Source: Isoetes taiwanensis
Lineage: Eukaryota > Streptophyta > Lycopodiopsida > Isoetales > Isoetaceae
DNA: 64,000 bases
Direction: 5' to 3'
Assembly (NCBI GenBank): GCA_021234155.1
Contig: JAJEKV010000008.1
Span: 6,136,945-6,200,944, forward strand
In this document: positions 41,843 to 55,500 of the stretch, piece after piece
Numbering within the stretch: position 1 is the first letter of the stretch
Layout: each line of letters opens with the position of its first letter
Position numbers and translations under genes: made by a program
The notes under the pieces: model-generated
Seen by the model: only the letters and a program-made list of their open reading frames with translations
The model's database searches: none
What the model was told of the DNA's origin: nothing

Positions 41843-42037
41843 AACCAACCGATTAGCCGACCAACCAAAACGACCAACGGAACCAACCAGTCAGGTGGGC
41901 AGCCGACTAACCGGAGGGACCGAGGGAAGGGGAACCGACCAGTCCTGACCAACCCAAGTAGGGATCTTACACAAGGCCCCCAAAAAATAATTGTTATTAG
42001 TTTTCTACAATAGTCTTTGCATAAAACCACTATCTTA

Positions 42038-43953
42038 TCTTATATTATAATGTTGTGTAATGGACCGCACCCTAAATCGGACGGTCGAGGATTTGATTGA
42101 CCAATGGTGGAGATGATGTGTGCGTGTCTTCAACTAAAATTTCATCTTGACTATGGCTTCAATATGAAAGGGAAAAGGAAAAAGGAAAAGGAAAAGGGAA
42201 AGGGAAAAGGAAAAACGATGAAAGGGAAAAGGGAAAACGATGAAAGGGAAAAGGGAAAAGGAAAAGGAAAAGGGGAAGGGAAAAGGAAAAAAGATGAAAG
42301 GGAAAAGGGAAAACGGAAAAGGGAAAAGGGAAAAGGGAAAAGGAAAAGGGAAAAGGGAAAAGGAAAAGGGTAAGGGAAAAGGAAAAACGATGAAAGGGAA
42401 AAGGGAAAAGGGAAACGGAAAAGGGAAGGGAAAAGGAAAAATGATGAAAGGGAAAAGGAAAAGGGAAAGGGAAAAGGAAAAGGAAAAAAGGAAAAGGGGA
42501 AGGGAAAAGGAAAAAAACGATGAAAGGGAAAAGGGAAAAGGGAAAAGGGAAAAGGAAAAGGAAAAATGATGAAAGGGAAAAGGAAGAGGGGAAAAGGAAG
42601 AGGGGAAGGGAAGAGGATGAAAGGGAAAAGGAAGAGAGGAAGGGAAAAGGAAAAAACGATGAAAGGGAAAAAAAAAAGAAAAGGGAAAAGGAAGAGGGAA
42701 GGGAAAAGGAAAAACGATGAAAGGGAAAAGGGAAAAGGGAAAAAGAAAAAGGAATAAAGGAAAGGTAAGAGGAAAAAGGAAAGAGAAGGAGAAAAGGAAA
42801 ATGGAAAGATAAAAGAAAATAGAAAAAGGAATAGAATAGGCGAGGGGGAAAGGGAACGGAAAAAGAGCACCGCGAGAAGGGTAAGAAGTAAAGGTGAGAA
42901 AAGGAGAAAAAGGTAAGGGAAAATAAGAAAAGGTTGCAAAGTCTATGGGAAAAAGAAAAGTAAAAAGGAAAAGAGAGGGGGAAAAGGGAAAAAGAGAACT
43001 TGGGAAAAGGGAACGAGAAAAAAAGAGAGAAAAAGGAAAGGGCGTGAAAAAAGGGGAAAAGAGAAAGGGTGAAGAAAGAGAAAAAAGAAAGCAAAAAGAG
43101 CATCGAGAAAAAGGAAGAGGGAAAGGATGGAAAAATGAGGAAAAAGGTGGGGGGAAATTAGAATAGACAAAGGGTAGGGAGCAAGGAATAGGAAAAGAGG
43201 AAGGAGAAAAGGGCACGAGAAAAAAGGGAAGAGGGAAAGGGTGAGGAAATAGAAAAAAGAAAGGGAAAAAGAGTATGGGAAAGGGAAAAGAAAAAAGAAA
43301 CAAGAAAGGAGAAAGTGGAAAGGGGAAAAAGGGGAAGAAGATGGGGAAAGAAGGAAAAAGGGTACATAAAAAAGGTTGAGAAAAGGGAATGGAAAGAGGC
43401 ATATGAAAAGCGAAAGGGAAAATGTAAAGGAAGGGGAAAGAGAAAGGAAAGGGAAAAAGGGAACATCGCAAAGCAAAAGGGTGGGGAAAGTATGAAAAAG
43501 GAATGGAAAGTTGAAAGGAAAAGGGAAGCGGAAAAAGGAGAAGGGAAAGCAAAAAGAGCATGAGGAAAAGAGGAGAGAGAAATGGGAAAAGAGATGGGGA
43601 AAAGGGCACGTGATCAAGAGGAAGAGGGTGGGGAAAGGAAGAAAAGGGCACATGAAAAGGTAAGCAAAAGAGAACGAAAAAATGCATGAGAAAAACGGAA
43701 AGAGAAAAGGAAAAGGAAAAGGAAGAGGAAGGGGAAAAGGAAAGGGAAAGAGAGTAGTGGAAAAATGGAAGAGCGGGGAAAGATAAAAAGGAAGGGAAAA
43801 AGCTGATAAGAAAAAGAGAAAGAAAAAAAGGGGAAGGGGAAAGGGAAGGCAAAGGGAGGGAGAACGGGGTTAGAAAAAAAAAAAGGAGAATAAAAAAAGA
43901 AAGAAATTAAAGGTTCCTAATTTATGCCCAAAGAAGGTCAAAACCATTACTAG
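42038..43953 (+). mobile_element. Non-autonomous Helitron with polypurine cargo (copy B)
   Basis: Duplicate of 12089-14145. The 5' end TCTTATATTATAATG is preceded by an extra TCTTA, so the edge is 42033 or 42038. The 3' end keeps ACCATTACTAG before T, but the hairpin reads GCCCAAAGAAGGTCAAA instead of GCCCAGCAAGGCTGGGT. The changes sit exactly at CAG and CTG, so the hairpin loss is probably a sequence error. Confidence 0.8.
42167..43906 (+). repeat. Polypurine tract, copy B
   Basis: Same structure as 12217-14098 but about 140 bp shorter, with gains and losses of GGGAAAA units in the first 600 bp. The later, less regular half is nearly collinear with copy A. Minus-strand frames up to 572 codons are repeat translation. 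Confidence 0.9.
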
Positions 43954-44693
43954 TAATAAAATAATGTTACTTTGTGGGTTAATATGTTGAATAATCATGA
44001 CCATTTTGTTAGCATAGTTCCTCATCATAGTTCTTTATAATGGTTACTTTATTTAGTTTAGTACCATGTTTTATTGCTACACTCTTTTGAGTACGTTGTG
44101 CAATAAATCACTAATGATTTTGAATTTTTATTGTTTGTGTAACTTAGAGTGGTTTCTTGGTAAGGTTACCTATATTTCCTCATGAACTAATGTTATTTTG
44201 TCTAAACTTTGTGCTAGTTAAGTGGTAATGGTTTTTCATCAAGATAGTGATTATTGTAACAACGTAAATGCTAATGGTTTTTTCATCCAAATAGTGATAT
44301 TAAAACAATGCAACTGATATTAGTTGAATAAATATACTAAGACATATTCAATTTATGAACCATTGCCATTGGAACAATGCAACTAGTAGTGGCTGAATAA
44401 ATGAACTAAGACATGCTTTAACTTGAACCATTGCCATTTTGCAAACATAAGTGATTGAGAGTTTCTTCGTCAATTGGCATGCAAAACCAACACCATTAAA
44501 AAATTTGACACACGCTTTTATATTAAAACAACATATTGTTAAATTAAAAAGCATGTGCATTTGCAATATTATATGAAGTTAAACAAAGAAACATTCCAAC
44601 CAATTTCAAGGGACAGGGATTTGAACCCTGGTATTTCCATTTGGCCTAAACATGCAATCGACAAATCACAAAAGCCAAACAACACAAATTTTG

Positions 44694-46180
44694 CACCTCC
44701 AAACCCAATAATTATGATCTTCACCAAAATCTTTGCAAAACGTAATAGGCTTTTATTTTAGCCATGTCATCGTACTTATGCCAAAACATCTGAATAAAAT
44801 TAAATCATCACAAACATGATTAGCTGAAAGAAAAGTACCATAGCACCCTCTGCACACCTTAGACGCACATGAAGTAGAACCACATGGAAAAGGATCACAA
44901 GAAACTTGCTTGATTAAATGAGTCTCAGGAAGCAATTATCCTGCATAATCCTAGCATTAGTATTTCATGAAAGGAAACCTACTAATAATTATCACTAGAA
45001 GATCTATATTACCAACAACAAGCAGGGAAGACATTAACAACCTCGAAAGCAAAAAAAAAAAAAGCAATACAGTAACATTATGCAAGCAAATTTCAAAAGC
45101 TATTTGTACAAAATTATCGATGACTAAATATAACACAGCAAACAGAGGGATTTCTGAAGATCCAACCTGGAATAACGCTTCATATTTCCAACTCATGGGA
45201 AGGATCTGATCTTTTGGCTCTGTAACGGACTTCTGCAAACATATGAGGATTAACAGTTAGAATACTTAAGAGCTCCAAAGTCATGTAATGGTACCAGAAT
45301 CAATCTCAAGTACTATTTTAAGCTAAAAAAATTATGTTGCTATAACTGCAAAGTGCAATCCAGAATGGAGGACCTTACAATGATTGGTACTACTCATCTA
45401 TGACAAACTAAACAACAAATGAGTCTGCAGTAAATAAAAAATTTAGAATGCAGCAGAATCATAAAATAAAGAGAAAAATTTGGAGGGACAACAAGCAAGG
45501 ATTTCGTAGAGAGTCAAGAGACTAAAACTGAGTGTATAGATTGCACTTTGTAATCTTGTACTTACCAAAGCCGCACTTTGTCTCTTATCTCTAGGTATAT
45601 AAAGATCACCGCGAATATAAATATCACATCGCCCCCTGAACTAAATTATCCAGAACTCCGAACTAAACATCATCTAAATTATCCAGATAGAAAGAATAAA
45701 GTCAAGGACAGAATATACAAGATTTCTAAAGAACAAAACACATGAACATGGAATAAACAGTTCACAATTGCGGATCCGGTTCTAGGCACATACATATTTC
45801 TAGAATCCACCGCAAGAAAAAAAACACAACTGATGGGGCTGCTTTCTCCCGGTCTGAATCGCAACGAGGCAATGCAGCAAACTTCGAGGATACGGACTGA
45901 TCTGCATCACAAAACAGAATGATACACAGATAGACCGTGAACGCTCCTTATTGGAATAGACCATTAAAACACTGCTTACTAGAGAAGAGCCCTAAAATGC
46001 TGCTTTCAGTGTGCTGCTATGTGACTAGATCGTCTGCTCCTCCTTATAAGAAACGAAAGTAGTCGAACATAGAAGCGCGCATAGCCTATGCAGAAAAAAG
46101 CGGCGGCAAAAAGTATTCACCTTTAGGTTTAGACGAGGAGCGTCCAGAGAAGAAAAGCCGCAAGAAAATTTCATCGTCAT
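44694..46180 (-). CDS. Putative multi-exon gene of unknown function, copy B
   Basis: Duplicate of 14886-16376 with the same exon-like blocks, starting MTMKFSCGFSS at 46180. The distal block near 44694 differs from copy A in a short patch (ACACAAATTTTGCACC where A has ACACAGCTTGCACC) and loses the reading frame there. Function is unknown, as for copy A. Confidence 0.25.
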
Positions 46181-47653
46181 TTCCTTTAGGGTTAGGTTAA
46201 GAGCCAAATATGCCATTACGTATAAGGGAAAATACCTTTAGAGGGTTTTTCGGGAATATCCCGTTGATTACATACTAGGTAATTGCTATGATAAGAGCCA
46301 TCCGCCTTGTAAAGGCGGGGCATCGCCAGGCACCGCCGAAGTCCGGGCGGGCGCCGCCAATCCCTTTACAGGCAGAATGGCCGACTCATCGCAATTATTA
46401 GTAGGTAATAACTGTTTGCTAAAATTACGTCCAGTACTAATTTGCCCCCGCATAACCTTGAAAATTTCTCTCAGCGGCGACGGCGGAGAAGCGATGGCGA
46501 GGGCTATAGTTGAGAAGCTATGGCAAACCACAGATGGGGCTATGGCTGAGAAGCTATGGCGAAGATAAAGATGAGAGATGGGTTCTTTAAGATCAAACGG
46601 AACCGCTATGGGCATTCATCTGTGCCATTCCCAGAAAATTTGGGAAAAAAGCTCAGATTCTTGCAAGAGATTTAGTCTCCGCAGCCATAACAACAGATGA
46701 AACAAAGAGATGAAATAAGAAATAAACAGAGTTTATCCGCCGGAGTAAAGCTTAAAAGAACGTCTATCTCTGTCTTAATCAATGCGGCAATTCCCCAACT
46801 TATGTATGTTATGTTTGCGGTGTTATGTATCACAACTTAAAATCTTAGGAATTTTGCACCAGAACAAAGGACATTTAGGTGCCTCTTATATCAACGGGGT
46901 TGTATATCTATAGAACCATGTGCCTACTCTTTTGAACGTAAGACGAGTAATATCCCATATAGTGAGTATGTCAATAAGCCTTAAATTATCTTTTTGTTTT
47001 CTACATGATATTTTTGCTGATAAAGTTAAAAATTTACCATCAAATTTTCACTAATGGTGACATGTTGGCCTATGTGTCTTTGATTACATGTATAAGTGGC
47101 TAATCTCAAAAATTTAAACAAAATGCCAATCCCAATCCCAACCTGATTAATTGCTCGAATTGTGTGTGCTAGGTTCTTCAGGCACCTCTTCGTAAATTTG
47201 CTCATAAAAGATGTTCAAATAAAAAATTACAAATACTACACTTCAACATAAAAATATGTAGCATAATAACAGGGGGGCTTTTTTGTGTTTTTGTACGCTT
47301 TTCACAAAGGTTTTCCTAAGATTTCATGGCGTATTCGAATGGATGTACTAATGCGTACATCTAGAGTGCACCATTTCTTATTCGTTGATTTAGCTTTTTT
47401 TTTTCAATGGTCCAACATTCAAGGGCTCACAACAAAAGCCCTCTTTTTATTTTAGGGGCTGAACATGCAAGCCAAATTAATGTTCTTGTGATCAGAGTGG
47501 AAACAGATTTGGATCTGTGTTGTTTGTTGCCATACTGAATCTGTCTGTGTGTTGTTTGGTGATTGCATCTCCAATCTTTGGCTTCAGTCTTGGGGAAACA
47601 TTAGGTCTGGCAGGGGTATATCAAATATATTCAGCCATATCTGGAGCTTTTAA

Positions 47654-47715
47654 GAGGAGTGGCGGGCAGAGCTTAGACCCGAGCAATTTCGCAACTTAAG
47701 GAAGAAAGGAACCGA
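47654..47715 (+). pseudogene. MSRB exon remnant, copy 1 (in duplication B)
   Basis: Identical in frame to 17844-17905: EEWRAELRPEQFRNLRKKGT before a GTAAGT donor, with TAA just upstream. Confidence 0.58.
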
Positions 47716-47786
47716 GTAAGTAAAGCTCGTTCGTATTCTTGTGTTTGGTTTGTGGAAACAAATAGAAACCCTAGCCATAGTTGCGC

Positions 47787-47915
47787 TGCCGCCAAAGATT
47801 ATCGTGGTTTCCAATGGCGCAAAAACAGCCCTTCTCCAAAGGGGCCAAAAGTGAAGAGGAGTGGCGGGCGCTGCTTACACCCGAGCAATTTCGCCTTTAA
47901 GGAAGAAAGGAATCG
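47787..47915 (+). pseudogene. MSRB first-exon remnant, copy 2 (in duplication B)
   Basis: Corresponds to 17981-18105, but CAG/CTG sites read differently (GCCGCCAAAGATTATCG for GCCAGCAGCATTATCAG) and a frameshift breaks KSEEEWRA...PEQFR. A true MSRB relic with added sequence error is the likeliest reading. Confidence 0.5.
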
Positions 47916-48391
47916 AAAGTAAGTAAAGCTCGCTCATATTCTTATGTTTGGTTTGTGGAAACAAATAGAAACCCTAGCCATAGTTGCTTTGTCAACAAAG
48001 ATGATCGAACTCGCCGCCACAAAGATTGTTTTCTGATGCCTTGTTATGGCAAAAACTAGGGTTGCATGCATGAATAGCTGTGTTATGCAGGGGCAAGGGC
48101 CGATGCAGAGGCCGGGGCGATGCAGGGGCACAGTTTAGCAGACAGGACAGACCCTGTTTACCATATGGCCATGTGGGCTCCCCCTGCTTTTGTGCGCATC
48201 GCATCCCTTGCATCGTAGATTGGTATGGCTGGATTTGGAGCTCGCCTGAATTTTTGATTGGTTATTGATTAGGATTTGTTGCATTTTGTTGCAAGTCTTG
48301 TGAGATGACGCTTGAGCCATTACAATACACCTAATAGATCCTTGCAATGCGCAGCATTCAAAGATGTACATCCGCAATCTTAAAACCCGAC

Positions 48392-48702
48392 ATGGAAGCA
48401 AATGAACAAGGTCCTCTAGATGTCCCATTCATTGCATCCTTATTGTAGATGTGCGCGTCGTAAAGATCCGATCGGTTAAGCGCATTGACCATCTCATCAC
48501 CGAAAAATGGCCATCAAATAGGTGGATATGTGGCAAACGCTCTAATTCAAGTGTATGGAAAATGTGGAGCTTTGGAGGATGCAAAGAAGATTTTGAAAGC
48601 ATGGATTGTCGTAATGTTTGTTTTTCATGGAATATTATGGTTAATGCGATATATTCAGCATGGACGCCACAGATGCAATTAACTTGTTTCGTAACTCACT
48701 AA
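48392..48702 (+). pseudogene. Truncated PPR gene (in duplication B), frame broken
   Basis: Same PPR fragment as 18583-18987, with several frameshifts. The pieces IDHLITE, VYGKC and SWNIMVNA are still visible across frames. Most indels coincide with CAG or CTG in copy A, so degeneration here may be overstated by sequence error. Confidence 0.6.
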
Positions 48703-49324
48703 TTTTACCTCACATATACCGCAAAGACATATGACGCTATATTTGGTGACTTAAGGATGCCCGCCGTGGTTTGCATTGAAATGTCGCATTGAAATGATGT
48801 GCTTTTTAATGAGCTGATCCAGCTTAAACCAAGATGGTATGACATGGAGAAGAACAATTCAATTCGATAAATGTGGGACTTAGTCTTGTCCCGTTGATGC
48901 AAAGAAGCTTGTGGCTTACACATGATCTCTAGCAAATTATTATTATTTCTTTCGGTCAAATAGCTGCATGAAAATAGCGGTTTAACAATCTTCTTTTGTT
49001 TCTTCTATATGTTCATCTTTTTGAGTTGTGTTGCAGATAGCTCTTCTCTAGGAATATTCATTAAGTTTACTTGCATTCTCTTTTTACTTAACACATTGTT
49101 TTCTACTTGTATTTCGTAACGAGGCACACACCGAAATGACAATTTCAATTGCAAAGCAAGATTCAAACTTTGAATTAAAAATGCACTAAATAAAGATACT
49201 TTTGGACTTTAATCTCTCGTCTTTTTATCACTCTAACATCTCCCAAATGTTTACCTACATATAACAACCAACATATAATTACTATTAACATTAATTAGCC
49301 CCGAAGGGGCAAAAATTTTTTTTA

Positions 49325-49723
49325 ACCTATAACAAAAACCATTACATTGCACGCCTTACAATTAAATTCCCCCTTAAACCCCCTTTGGTTTGGGTGCATA
49401 TTCACACGGGGGGTGACGTAGGGCAGCGAGAGCCCTTGTAATTATGTTTTGCACGTACAAAACCAACACCATATAGTATATTGCTTGAAATCTTATAGTA
49501 TTTTGAAAATCTTGTTATACAGTATAACAAATTCTATACATCCATACCCCACAAACGAGGAACTTTGTGTACAGTGTAGATTAAGGAATAAGGGGTGAAT
49601 ATGCCTATCCAACAGCTCTCGTTGCCCGGAGTCACCCCCCGTGTGAATATGCACCCAAACCAAAGGGGGTTTAAGGGGGAATTTAATTGTAAGGCGTGCA
49701 ATGTAATGGTTTTTGTTATAGGT
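49325..49723. mobile_element. MITE with long TIRs, copy B
   Basis: Same element and TA flanks as 19515-19916; a few bases shorter in the inner part. Confidence 0.85.
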
Positions 49724-50130
49724 TAGAAAGTATATAAATACCTATTATCAGATGCTCCTTTGCGAAGGCTAATGCTGCTTTCATTCTTATTATTGTCTTG
49801 TCTGGTCTGGTGTCAAATCCCAGACATCCAACTCCAATACCTCAATCTCAGCTTTTTTAAGTACCTATAGAAATCTAGCAGCACTTTATAATCTAGTGTA
49901 CTTTTCCATCAACATGTTTCAATTCATGGACTGTACATTTTTAATGCTTCAACAATTACCCATATGTGCTAGATCTAATAAGCTTTTCACACACCAATGA
50001 CAAATAAGATGTCTACAGAAATGAATGCACGTGCATTCCAAACATAATACTCGAATTTGATTACGGTGATTCCTTGCGATATGGCTTTTAATCCTCTTGC
50101 CCAAGTCTTCTAAACCAGCTCAAAAAAAAA

Positions 50131-50238
50131 AACGGCTTGAACTAGTTAACCTAGCACAAACATCAGCATTGGTCAATCCCTCTGCTGTCTTATCTGGCCA
50201 TACGAGAACATTAAAGTCCAGGATGGTACCATTCTTCC
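50131..50238. repeat. Dispersed repeat, copy 3
   Basis: Duplicate of 20338-20445, preceded by a 10-nt A-run. Confidence 0.6.
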
Positions 50239-51907
50239 AAGGCATATGGTTTCAAATATGCATATCAAAATGTCACTTACATCTTACTGATGTAAATACA
50301 AAAGACAAGTTTTAACCTTTATACCATGACCACTGATTTAATATTTCTATGGCATGGTCTTAATTCAAAGTCTAGAAAAATCCAGAACATGTTTCATGTT
50401 CCAAATGCAATTCACGAGATATTTAAGACTAAAATATGAAAGGTAGAGGTCAAGAAACATTTACTGCAGTAACTGTATTATACATTAAGTATTCAGTTTC
50501 TGGTTTTCCCCTTCAGCCACAGATGATCACAGTTTTATGCTTAAAAGAAAGGCAACTATTGCATAACATGATTCATTAATTCAAAATGATTGTTCCATTA
50601 TAGTAGAATCTCCATTCTCAACAATAGGGAATGACTACTAGTTCAATAAACAAGAAAAAATATAGTATCTTATAGGGTAAGCTTCACCGCTTTCATCTTC
50701 GCAGATCGATCGGTGGAATGCTCGTGCACTTCAAATATTTCTCGATCATGATCAGCATGTATCAATATTCGAGCTTAACGAATCCGGGCCTTCGAGAGTT
50801 TTATCTTTGATCCCCACGGTATATAGTTTGAGCTTTTTTGGAAAATCGGCATCTTAAGGCGTGATTTATGGTTAGATAGATTTCTTAAGTGCGCGAATTT
50901 AGTTTTAGATAGATTTCGGAAGTTAGGGCTTCAATTCCTACAAGTGATTCGAGCTAGTCCTAAGATTCTAGGGCTCCCGAACCATATTTTTGAAAACCTC
51001 AGCGATACGGTTTCAGATTTTTGCGTATATATTCCCAAATATGTTGTATTAGGATGTTTTCTAGAATTTTAAACCATGGTTCAAGGCCTTGCCTTATAAA
51101 ATCGATCATATTTGGGACCATAGGGGTTATTCAAGGATCTAGGATCATATGAGATATCTCTAGCAAGTGTAAGTGGAACATAGGAAGCACCTAGGGAATC
51201 TTTTAAGGCATCTCTTGATTCCAACCCAAAGGTTAAGGGATATGATTATAGGAGCATGTGGCAAAGTGAGAACTAGGGCTAAGAAGAAAATGTGAAATGG
51301 CGATGGAGGGCAAGAATTGGATAAACGTGGCTAGACAACAAACCATATACCATGGGGTCTTCAAACTTCATCTTCCAATCTTCAAAAGGCATCTTCCAAA
51401 CTTCTACACCCGCATTCTTCTAAAGCATATCTCCTCACCAATAATTTGACTTTGAACATAGTACCTTTCATGGAGTTGACCATAAGTACTGAAAGTTGAC
51501 TTAAGAGCTCCTTTGTGTTGACTTTCATATCAATTGTTGCTTGCCAAGGTCTTCGTGAGCATTGGCCTAGTCCTTATAATAGGTGGACCAAATAGTTAGC
51601 TTGTTGCCCTTTTGGGGCAACATCTCGCTAAAAACACCTAAAATGGCTGGTCCCCCACCCAAAAAAATAGCAAAATAGAAATTATGAAGGGTCTCCACTA
51701 GTACTTTAAGTATCTTAAGTGAAAATGAGGAGCAAGTGCATGAATATGAATGTAAAGTGTGGATATAATGGAATGAGTGTGTGTGAGTGATGGAAATATG
51801 GTGTGAATGAAGTACGTGAAGTGTATGGAATGGAAAGCATGAGATGTGAATGTGAAAGTTAAGTGAAGTAGGAGATGACTCGCCAAAACAAGAATTTGTA
51901 TGCCTTC

Positions 51908-52236
51908 ACTTGATCTTTAGGAGTGCAACTCGCTAGGATGGTGAAGCTGAAATGCAGAGTGCTATTAGGGTGTGGAAACAAGAGTAGGAGGCTAGATGGA
52001 TGGTAGGTCCACTTAAGACAGAATAAATGGAACAAGGATGCACCTGTCATGAAGACATGTAAACATGTTAAGAAACTTGATCTTTTAGGAGTGCAACTCT
52101 GTTAGGATGGTGAAGCTAAAGTGTAGAATGCTACTAACAGTAGGAGGCTAAATGGATGGTAGGGCCACTTAATACAGGTGAAAATAAATGGAACAAGGGT
52201 GCATTTGCCATGGAAACATGCAAACCCATTAAGAAT
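51908..52236. repeat. Tandem duplication of 160-170 bp unit, copy B
   Basis: Same two units as 22115-22445. Confidence 0.8.
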
Positions 52237-52533
52237 AATGCTCAAAGACACCTATGGTAAAAGATAAGGAGTGATAGGGCCCCATTTAATCGACAAATAG
52301 GAAAAGCAAAGGCTTGGTGGTAATGGATAAAGTTTCATAGCAGATGAATACACAAACTGGTGATCCTGCATATGGCATTTGTCAAGATTATAGTGAACAT
52401 CCTTGTCCTGAAGCTATTTAGCCTTATATCCTTACTGCAATCATAAACCTAACAAGGTATTATCCTAAAAACCAGAGTTAAAAAGAGAATCTAAATTATC
52501 TAACCTATTTCTAAGTAGATTTTTTCTGAATTT

Positions 52534-55500
52534 TTAAGACATAAAAAGAGACAAGCATACATGCTGGTCCCAATACCTTTTCAAATGGATAGTGTTGATA
52601 GGATTTAGCAATGATATTCCTGAAGTCACATCTTTCAGCCAGTATGAGTTGTTTCCTGCAGACTCTAAGACCTCATAAGATCCTTTCCAAAGGTTCTCAA
52701 ATTTGCCAGCTTTATTCCACTTGAGGACAAGCTCTCCCGCTTCAAAGATACCTTGTATTCTGTGAGCAGTTTTGAAGGAACCAAATCTTTGGCTTTTTTA
52801 AGTAGGTTAGACTTTTCAGCTTCTATTTGGTACTCATCTATATGCAAAAGAGTATCCAATCTCTTTTGTAGGGCATATTCAAAAGATAAGCATAACTTAT
52901 GAGCTAGCCTTAGGGATGGGAGCTCAAGGTCGATTGGAAGCACAGCCTCAATGCCATAGACTAGGTTGAAAGGTGTATGATTGGTTGCTACTTTGATAGT
53001 GACCCTATAGGCCCAAAGAGCATCTACCAATTTCAAATGCCAATCCTTTTAGTTATCCTCAACTGTTTTTTGCAAAATGCCCTTCAAAACCTTGTTAGTA
53101 GCTTCTGCTTGACCATTCCCTTGAGGATAATTGGAAGAACTTTTTGGTGTGCTTAACTTTAAGAATGACTAACAAGTTAGAGATAACTTCATTTACAAAG
53201 GGGGTACTCCTATCCAAATGCGATTTGAAAGGAATATAAAACCTAGAGCAAATATATTCATGTAGAAACCTTGCTGTTGTGAAGGCATTAGCTTGTCTCA
53301 AAGGTATAGTCTCTGCCCATTTGGTAAAATAATCCATAGCCACAATTATATGCTGATGTTGACCTGCAGAAGGGGGATTAATAGGACCTATATAATCCAA
53401 TCCCCATATTTGAAAAGGTCCTGGAGAAACAATGGGCTTCAGAGCTGCTGGAAGAAGAATCTTCTTGCCAAAGATTTGGCATTGGTAAGTTTTGATAATA
53501 TTATAGCAATCTCTAAATATCAGAGGGCCAATAATATCCAATCCCTCGAGGATCTTCTTTGTCGTGGTGTGTCTCCAAAGAAAATGACCACCACAAATGC
53601 CCTTGTGCATCTCCTTAATGATCGTGCCAGCTTCCTCTTCATCAACACATCTAAGTAAGATCACGCCTCTATTTACCTTGCACAGACTTTCTCAATCATC
53701 TTGAACTGCCTCGCATTTTTGTTGAATCTCCTTTTGTTGGCTCGAGGTTAAACCTGGTGGAATCTCCCCGATATTGCAAAAGTTCCCCGATAGGGTGTTG
53801 CCATCCTTGTAGAACTTGGTCTTCCTCTCTTGTCTTCAAATAAGTTATAGCATCTATAAAGTCAACAGATTCCATTGTATCTTCATGGTCAAAGAAAATA
53901 TTAGGCAAATAAAGACTAGGATTTTTGACCGTGCAATTCTTTTGACCGTAATATCAAAGCTTTGTAACTTACAAGCCCACCTTTGATCCTTTTTTTTTTT
54001 TTTTTTGTTGAAGGACGCCGACTTTGTTCAATCAAAGAGTCAAATACAAGTATAAATGCAGAGACAGGAATAAAATCTCAGCGGATAAGCGAGACCCACC
54101 GAGTGAAGCAACCTGCCTAAGCATAAGAGTGCACATCCAAAAACTACTCAAAATCACTCGCCTCTTGCGAGGGGCAAGTGAAGAACAATGATAATGACTT
54201 TACAATGTAACCTTGAGCTTTTGGAGAACACGATTATCCGCCACATCTAGACCTTTGAAGATTACCAATCTTCGCCTTTTCCAGATAGTCCAAAGCAACC
54301 ATCCCGCCGCTAGATGAAAAGCCCGGCCTTGTAACTCGTCCGTGTACTTGGGTAAATTGCCAAAAGCAGCTTGTTGACTTGTTAGTGAAACCTGAAAAAG
54401 GGAAAACAACCAAATTCCATACCTGCCTAAGGTGTTCACACATGAAAAAGCAATGCTCAATGGTCTCGATCCACGCTTGCATACCGGACACCGATTTGAT
54501 ATTCTAGGGTTAAACTTATGGACAAGCACATTAACCCGCCAGACACCTATGAAGAATCACCACCAAAGAACTCCACTTTAGGATGAAGTAGCTTGTCCCA
54601 TGCCCAAGACCACACCTTCTGCCATTGAAGAGGAGGAAGTTGAAGAGACTACTTATTAGACGGAGGAAGAATATCAGTATCAAGCAACAACTGATACATA
54701 GAGTTCACAAGTTTGCACTCCTTAATTTCTTCATGACAAACCCATACCAAAATATCTTCTTGGTGTGGCGTAATAGGTCAGAGAAAATCAGCAACTTTTT
54801 GCCAAAGAACTCTATCTTTGGTTTGCTAGTGGTTTTGCCAAAGAGAAAACCCATAGGATTTTGCTTCATAAAGACTTGCATCTGGCCCTTCATCAGCAAA
54901 TGTCCTTGTCTATCAATAAGAAACATCAAAGCAGCAGAAAGACTTTTCCCATTCGAAAGTGTATCTTTCCTCGATGAAGACCATTATTTACCGCAAAAAC
55001 TATGGTGTGTTTTTCCTATAAAATATCCAAGCCTACATCCTTCTTAATAATAGTAATATAAACCTCAAATGGCTTATCTAGATCCGAGTTTTAAGTAAAG
55101 TAGCTTCATATATTGATCAATAAGTCAAAAGCTTTTTGGCATTCTCGCTGACCATGCCACGTATAAACTTGCTTTCAGATTTAGAGAACTTACCTACCCT
55201 TGTCAATTTAGAGATAGGACTTATAATATGAGCAAAATTTGAATGTACATCCTAAGAAAGCTAGTCATACCAATGAAACTTTTAACCCGTTTCAAATTCA
55301 TGGGAGGCACCAGCCTTTTTTTAAGTGTCGATTTTATCTTGTGCTACTTGGATGACATTATTGGAAACTTCATGTCCCAAAGGTCGTCCCTTGGATGCAA
55401 AGAATATGTACTTCTTGGGATTGAGGTTGACTCCAGAGTTCCCCGTGATAAGGAAATGACTTTGGCAAGCAACTCCAAATGATTAGTAGCATCAGATCCT

